Shown here piece by piece: positions 5,643 through 9,740 of a DNA stretch of 9,740 bases (within the stretch, counting starts at the first letter, position 1; each line of letters opens with the position of its first letter). Below the pieces are notes generated by a model, which had not been told where the DNA came from, ran no database searches, and worked only from the letters and a program-made list of their open reading frames with translations. The translations under genes were made by a program, and so were the position numbers. The DNA lies in contig JAOZNY010000083.1 of assembly GCA_029933565.1 (NCBI GenBank), forward strand, positions 1 to 9,740. Reading direction: 5' to 3'. The stretch is from Bacteroidales bacterium (GTDB taxonomy: Bacteria > Bacteroidota > Bacteroidia > Bacteroidales > F082).

Positions 5643-8600
5643 ATGAGAAAAATTACAATTTTGCTAACGTTTTTGTTGTTTCTTGGCGCTACAATTGCCA
5701 ATGCACAAACAAGAACAATTAGTGGTAAGGTTACCAGTGCCGACGATGGTCTTGGAATTCCTGGTGCAACGGTTGTCGTAAAAGGCACCACACAAGGAAC
5801 TACCACTGATCTGGACGGACTGTACACCTTAGATGTAGAGCCTTCAGCAGAGGTTTTAGTTTTCTCCTTCGTTGGTATGACTACTGTTGAGATTAATCTT
5901 GGCAATAGCAACAGTATCGACGTTGTGATGGAAACAGAATCACTACTTATGGATGAAGTAGTAGTTACTGCACTTGGTGTTTCCCGTGAGAAAAAATCAC
6001 TGGGTTATGCTGTACAGGAACTTGATGGCGAAGAGCTTACGCGCGTTAGATCAACTAACGTTGTTAACTCACTTTCAGGTAAAGCTGCCGGTGTTGACGT
6101 TAAGCCTTCAGCAACTATGGGAGGTTCAGCCAACATCTTAATCAGAGGTACTGCTTCTATGACTCAAAACAACCAGGCGTTGTTTGTTATTGATGGTGTA
6201 CCTGTTGATAACAGCAATACCAACGAAAGTAAAGGTACTGCCAATTCTACCAGTTACCAGAATGATGGTTGGGGTGGATATGACTATGGTAATACTGCCA
6301 TGGACATTAACCCTGATGACATTGAGTCAATGACTATTCTTAAAGGTGCTGCTGCAACTGCTCTTTACGGTTCACGTGCTGCCAACGGTGTTGTTATGAT
6401 TGTAACCAAAAAAGGTAAAGTTACCGAATCTGGCCAGAAAAGACTTGGTGTAACCATTAACTCCGGTGTTACTTTCAGTACAGCCGATATGTCAACTGGT
6501 CCACAATGGCAGAATGAATACGGTGCTGGTTATGGCCCGTTTTATGACAATCCAGCAGGAAATTATAATGGGGTTGATGTAGAAGGCGGAAACTTCTTTT
6601 ATGGTGATTTCAACGAAAGTGGTACTATGGATCTTATGACTCCATCTTCAGAGGATGCCTCATGGGGTGAGAAATTTAATCCTGATCTACAAGTTATTCA
6701 GTGGGATGCACTTGATCCAACTTCAGATAACTTTGGTGTTGCACGCCCATGGGTTGCAGGCGAAAATGGACTTGATTATTTCTTCAATACTGGTGTTAAA
6801 TGGACCAACAACATTGCTGTTGATGGTGCTAATGAGCATGGAACTTTCCGTTTATCATATACTAACCTTGACGAAAAAGGTATGTTAGATAATGCCGAAC
6901 TAAAGAAGAACATCATAAACTTTGCAGGTAGTTACAATGTTAACGACAAGATTTCAGTTTCTGCGAACGTTACTTATAATAACACTAAAGCACAAGGACG
7001 TGCTGGTACAGGTTACGATGGTGGAAACCCAATGCAATCATTCTCACAGTGGTTTGAGCGTAATGTTGACATGAAGCGTCTTGATGACCTTTATCTACGT
7101 AGCGATGGAAGCCAACTTTCATGGAACTCAAATTATTGGGGAACTTTTGATGGAGATGGTAACCGCGTAATGGCAGGTACTGATCACCTTAAACCTTCAT
7201 ATTTCGATAATCCTTATTGGGTACGTCGTAAGAATTATGAAGATGACGAACGTAATAGAGTATTTGGTTATGTAAGTGCCAAATGGGAATTTACTGATTA
7301 TTTATTTGCTACAGCACGTTTTGGTCTTGACAATTATGGTGAAGAGCAAAATGAAAGAATTGCTGTTGGTAGCCTTGATCAATCATTATTCTCAAGTTAC
7401 AGAAGAAACTATCTGGAAACTAATACAGACTTTATGTTGAATTTCAACAAAGTATTTGGTAAGTTTTCTGTTACTGCATTTGCAGGATTTAACAATAACT
7501 CACGTAGAACTTCTGCTCTTTATTCACATACTGTTGGTGGACTTGTTGTTCCTGAACTATATACAGTTAAAAATTCAAAAGCACCTGTAAGTGTTAGGGA
7601 AACTTTAACATTAAGAGGCTCAAACAGTCTTTATGGAAGTGCTAGTGTTGGATACAACAATTTTGTATATATTGAAGCTAGTGCAAGAAATGACTGGTCT
7701 TCTACACTTCCTGAAGGGGAAAATTCATATTTCTACCCATCAGTTTCAGCAAGTTTGCTTATTAACGAATTAGGTGGTTTAAAAGATGTTAGTTGGTTAT
7801 CATTCCTAAAACTTAGTGCAAACTATGCACAAGTTGGTAACGATGCTCCTGCTTATAGTTTAACATCTACTTACTCACAAGGTACAAGTTGGGGTGACTA
7901 TGCACTATTCTCAGTGAATAGTACATTATTGAATCCTGCATTAGTGCCAGAACTTACAAAAAGTTGGGAAATAGGTTTAGAAGGTAGTTTCTTCCAAAAC
8001 CGCTTAGGATTTGATATTACAACTTATAAAGCTAACTCATACGATCAGATTATGCCTGTTTCTGTTACATCTATGTCAGGTGTTACACGTCGATATGTAA
8101 ATAGTGGTGAAATTCAAAACCAAGGTTGGGAAATATCTCTTACCGGTACTGCTATTCGCACTAAAGACTGGAACTGGGATTTAGGTGTTAACTGGTGGAC
8201 AAATAAGAATGAAGTTCTTAGCCTTTATGAAGGTGTTACAAATATGACCATTTATTCAGCATGGGATGTTTCTGTTAATGCAACTGTTGGACAGCCTTAT
8301 GGTAGTATTCGTGGAACTGACTTTGTTTGGACAAATGGTGAAAAAACTGTTGGTGACAATGGTTATTATATGAAATCAGTTAATGATACCGTAATTGGTG
8401 ATATCAATCCTGATTGGAGAATGGGTATTAGTTCAAACCTTTCATGGAAGAACTTATCTATGTACGTATTAGTTGATATCCAAAAAGGTGGCGACATTTA
8501 TTCTGTTAACACTAAGTATGGACAAGCAACAGGAATGTTTGCAGAAACAACTGGATCTAACACATTGGGTAACCCAATGCGTGACGATGTTTGGAGTACT

Positions 8601-9032
8601 GCAGATGGTGACCTTGGACCACACTTTGGTGGCGGTCTTCCATTAGGTGACGCAGCTGCAAATTCAGGTGGAACTATTTTACCTGGTGTAAAAGAAGATG
8701 GATCATCAAATGACCTACTTGTTAATTCTGGTCGTTGGGGTCGTGCTTTCTATTACAACAACAGCCCAACTGCACGCTACGTATTTGATGCTTCTTATGT
8801 AAAACTTCGCGAAATGGCGATTACATATAGTTTCCCAGCCAAGATGTTTAAGAACAATTTTATTAATAACTTAAGCATTTCTGCCACAGGACGTAACTTA
8901 TGGATTATTTCTAAGAACGTTGACCACTTTGACCCCGAATTCCAGTTGAGTTCAGGTAACCAGCAAGGTATTGAAACCGGTGCTTACCCAACAGCTAGGA
9001 CTTACGGATTTAACGTTAAGATAGGATTTTAA
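5643..9032 (+). CDS. SusC/RagA-family TonB-dependent outer-membrane transporter
   Basis: A complete 1129-residue transporter that, with its SusD partner, imports a ligand across the outer membrane using TonB energy. Seen in order: a signal peptide (1-21, cleavage likely at ANA/Q22); a carboxypeptidase-regulatory-like beta domain (about 24-97, with SGKVTSADDGLGIPGATV and TTDLDGLYTLDV); a TonB box MDEVVVTA (103-110); and a plug domain (about 116-258). The plug ends in the SusC/RagA signature around 223-258 (DDIESMTILKGAAATALYGS, then AANGVVMIVTKKG). The rest is a long beta-barrel with alternating aromatic residues, ending in GFNVKIGF with the terminal phenylalanine typical of outer-membrane barrels. 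Near the C-terminus, ATGRNLWI and GAYPTARTYG are family motifs. The length is normal for the family. Codons such as GGT, GTT, CGT and AAC are more frequent than in the other genes, suggesting high expression. The substrate is not evident; it may be a glycan, a peptide or another nutrient. Confidence 0.97.
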   Translation: MRKITILLTFLLFLGATIANAQTRTISGKVTSADDGLGIPGATVVVKGTTQGTTTDLDGLYTLDVEPSAEVLVFSFVGMTTVEINLGNSNSIDVVMETESLLMDEVVVTALGVSREKKSLGYAVQELDGEELTRVRSTNVVNSLSGKAAGVDVKPSATMGGSANILIRGTASMTQNNQALFVIDGVPVDNSNTNESKGTANSTSYQNDGWGGYDYGNTAMDINPDDIESMTILKGAAATALYGSRAANGVVMIVTKKGKVTESGQKRLGVTINSGVTFSTADMSTGPQWQNEYGAGYGPFYDNPAGNYNGVDVEGGNFFYGDFNESGTMDLMTPSSEDASWGEKFNPDLQVIQWDALDPTSDNFGVARPWVAGENGLDYFFNTGVKWTNNIAVDGANEHGTFRLSYTNLDEKGMLDNAELKKNIINFAGSYNVNDKISVSANVTYNNTKAQGRAGTGYDGGNPMQSFSQWFERNVDMKRLDDLYLRSDGSQLSWNSNYWGTFDGDGNRVMAGTDHLKPSYFDNPYWVRRKNYEDDERNRVFGYVSAKWEFTDYLFATARFGLDNYGEEQNERIAVGSLDQSLFSSYRRNYLETNTDFMLNFNKVFGKFSVTAFAGFNNNSRRTSALYSHTVGGLVVPELYTVKNSKAPVSVRETLTLRGSNSLYGSASVGYNNFVYIEASARNDWSSTLPEGENSYFYPSVSASLLINELGGLKDVSWLSFLKLSANYAQVGNDAPAYSLTSTYSQGTSWGDYALFSVNSTLLNPALVPELTKSWEIGLEGSFFQNRLGFDITTYKANSYDQIMPVSVTSMSGVTRRYVNSGEIQNQGWEISLTGTAIRTKDWNWDLGVNWWTNKNEVLSLYEGVTNMTIYSAWDVSVNATVGQPYGSIRGTDFVWTNGEKTVGDNGYYMKSVNDTVIGDINPDWRMGISSNLSWKNLSMYVLVDIQKGGDIYSVNTKYGQATGMFAETTGSNTLGNPMRDDVWSTADGDLGPHFGGGLPLGDAAANSGGTILPGVKEDGSSNDLLVNSGRWGRAFYYNNSPTARYVFDASYVKLREMAITYSFPAKMFKNNFINNLSISATGRNLWIISKNVDHFDPEFQLSSGNQQGIETGAYPTARTYGFNVKIGF

Positions 9033-9058
9033 TAATTAACAATTAAATAAGTAAACAG

Positions 9059-9740
9059 ATGAAAATAATAAAATATATTTCGATTGTTATGGTTCTTATT
9101 ATCGGGGTTACTCAATGTAAACTGCCTGATAATATCGATCCAAAGAACCCGACAGAGGTTCCTATTGAGACTTTATTTACCAATGCTGAAGTAGCATTGA
9201 TAAACCAAGTTGATATTACAAATGTAAACATCAATACTCATAACCTTACAGTACAGTACTGGCAAGAAATGCAGTATTTTGACGAGTCAAGATATTTGTA
9301 TCAAGACCGTAAAATTCCTGATGGATATGTAAGAGAATTTTATAGAGATGCATTGATGGATTTTAAACGCGTAAAAGAATTGCTTGCCGATTGGGGTGGA
9401 GCAGAGTTAGAGCGCGACAACAAAATTGCAATTGCTACTATTCTTGAAGTTTATGCATGGCAATGTATAGTTGATGCCTTTGGTGACATGCCTTATACAG
9501 AAGCTTTACAACTTGCTGACAATTCACGTCCAGCTTATGACGATGCTGCCGGTATTTATACTGCAATTATGGGTGATCTTGGTATTGCACTAAGTATGCT
9601 TAAGCCTGGTGCTAGTTATGGTGGTGCCGACGTAATGTTCGGTGGTGATATAGCTTCATGGAAAGCATTTGGTGCATCACTTCAATTGCGTTTAGGTATG
9701 CGTTTAGCAGATGTAAACAATAGTGCTGCTCAAGCTGCTG
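9059..9740 (+). CDS. SusD/RagB-like outer-membrane lipoprotein, 3' end cut by window edge
   Basis: The first 227 codons of the surface lipoprotein partner of the SusC-like transporter, starting 26 bp after its stop and surely co-transcribed. SusD proteins form a lid on SusC and bind the ligand. The N-terminus is a short lipoprotein signal with two lysines and a hydrophobic core, ending VTQC, so the lipidated residue should be C20. Glutamine just before the cysteine is unusual (normally G, A or S), though Bacteroidota lipoboxes are loose. The mature start CKLPDN precedes a typical SusD-like stretch, DPKNPTEVP. Downstream, AWQCIVDAFGDMPYTEAL (about 133-150), RPAYDDAAGIYTAI and SWKAFGASLQLRLGMRLAD fit helical TPR-like SusD folds, most like the SusD-like_2 branch (PF12771). 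That subfamily call is from memory of the pattern. Members are usually about 450-550 residues, so more than half is missing. Confidence 0.93.
   Translation, partial: MKIIKYISIVMVLIIGVTQCKLPDNIDPKNPTEVPIETLFTNAEVALINQVDITNVNINTHNLTVQYWQEMQYFDESRYLYQDRKIPDGYVREFYRDALMDFKRVKELLADWGGAELERDNKIAIATILEVYAWQCIVDAFGDMPYTEALQLADNSRPAYDDAAGIYTAIMGDLGIALSMLKPGASYGGADVMFGGDIASWKAFGASLQLRLGMRLADVNNSAAQAA

Noticed and set aside
5177..5911. Minus-strand ORFs at 5177-5407 and 5624-5911
   Set aside because: They are antisense to a membrane-protein gene and to the signal peptide and N-terminal domain of the SusC-like gene; no supporting motif.
6655..6888. Plus-strand ORF nested in the SusC-like gene
   Set aside because: It is in a different frame within the beta-barrel region of a clear, unbroken transporter gene.
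5643..9740. A polysaccharide utilisation locus
   Set aside because: Only the SusC/SusD pair is visible; no glycoside hydrolase, lyase for sugars, glycan-binding lipoprotein or regulator is in the window.
1..9740. CRISPR arrays, tRNA or rRNA genes, insertion sequences, phage or defence genes
   Set aside because: No regularly spaced repeats, cloverleaf-like segments, terminal inverted repeats or transposase motifs were seen on reading both strands.

Overview
The window comes from an AT-rich member of the Bacteroidota. The evidence is a SusC/SusD outer-membrane pair, a large DUF2723 (GT117-type) membrane protein, start codons with little or no Shine-Dalgarno sequence, and a match to the Bacteroidota promoter form (TTTG, then TAnnTTTG). 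A marine or anaerobic Bacteroidales/Marinilabiliales-like bacterium is my guess for lineage; the sequence does not settle this.

Layout. Positions 1-2712 (minus strand) hold the first 904 codons of a DUF2723 protein whose C-terminus runs off the left edge. A 283-bp AT-rich divergent intergenic region (2713-2995) follows. Next comes a plus-strand group: a histidine ammonia-lyase-family MIO enzyme (2996-4519), then two small four-helix membrane proteins (4541-4990 and 4977-5393). These two overlap by 14 bp and look like tandem paralogues. A 249-bp spacer (5394-5642) carries the best promoter candidate in the window. It leads into a SusC/RagA-family TonB-dependent transporter (5643-9032) and, 26 bp later, the start of a SusD-like surface lipoprotein (9059 to the right edge, incomplete).

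How the genes may work together. SusC and SusD certainly form one uptake machine: the lipoprotein captures a ligand at the cell surface and SusC imports it with TonB energy. The substrate cannot be read from the window, because no glycoside hydrolase, peptidase or regulator lies beside the pair. The lyase and the two small membrane proteins are probably co-transcribed, but no other Hut-pathway gene (hutU, hutI, hutG) is present. The lyase keeps the histidine-specific catalytic residues yet differs from standard HutH at several normally invariant positions. The lyase/membrane-protein group is the least explained part of the window. The DUF2723 gene is transcribed divergently and is probably functionally separate.
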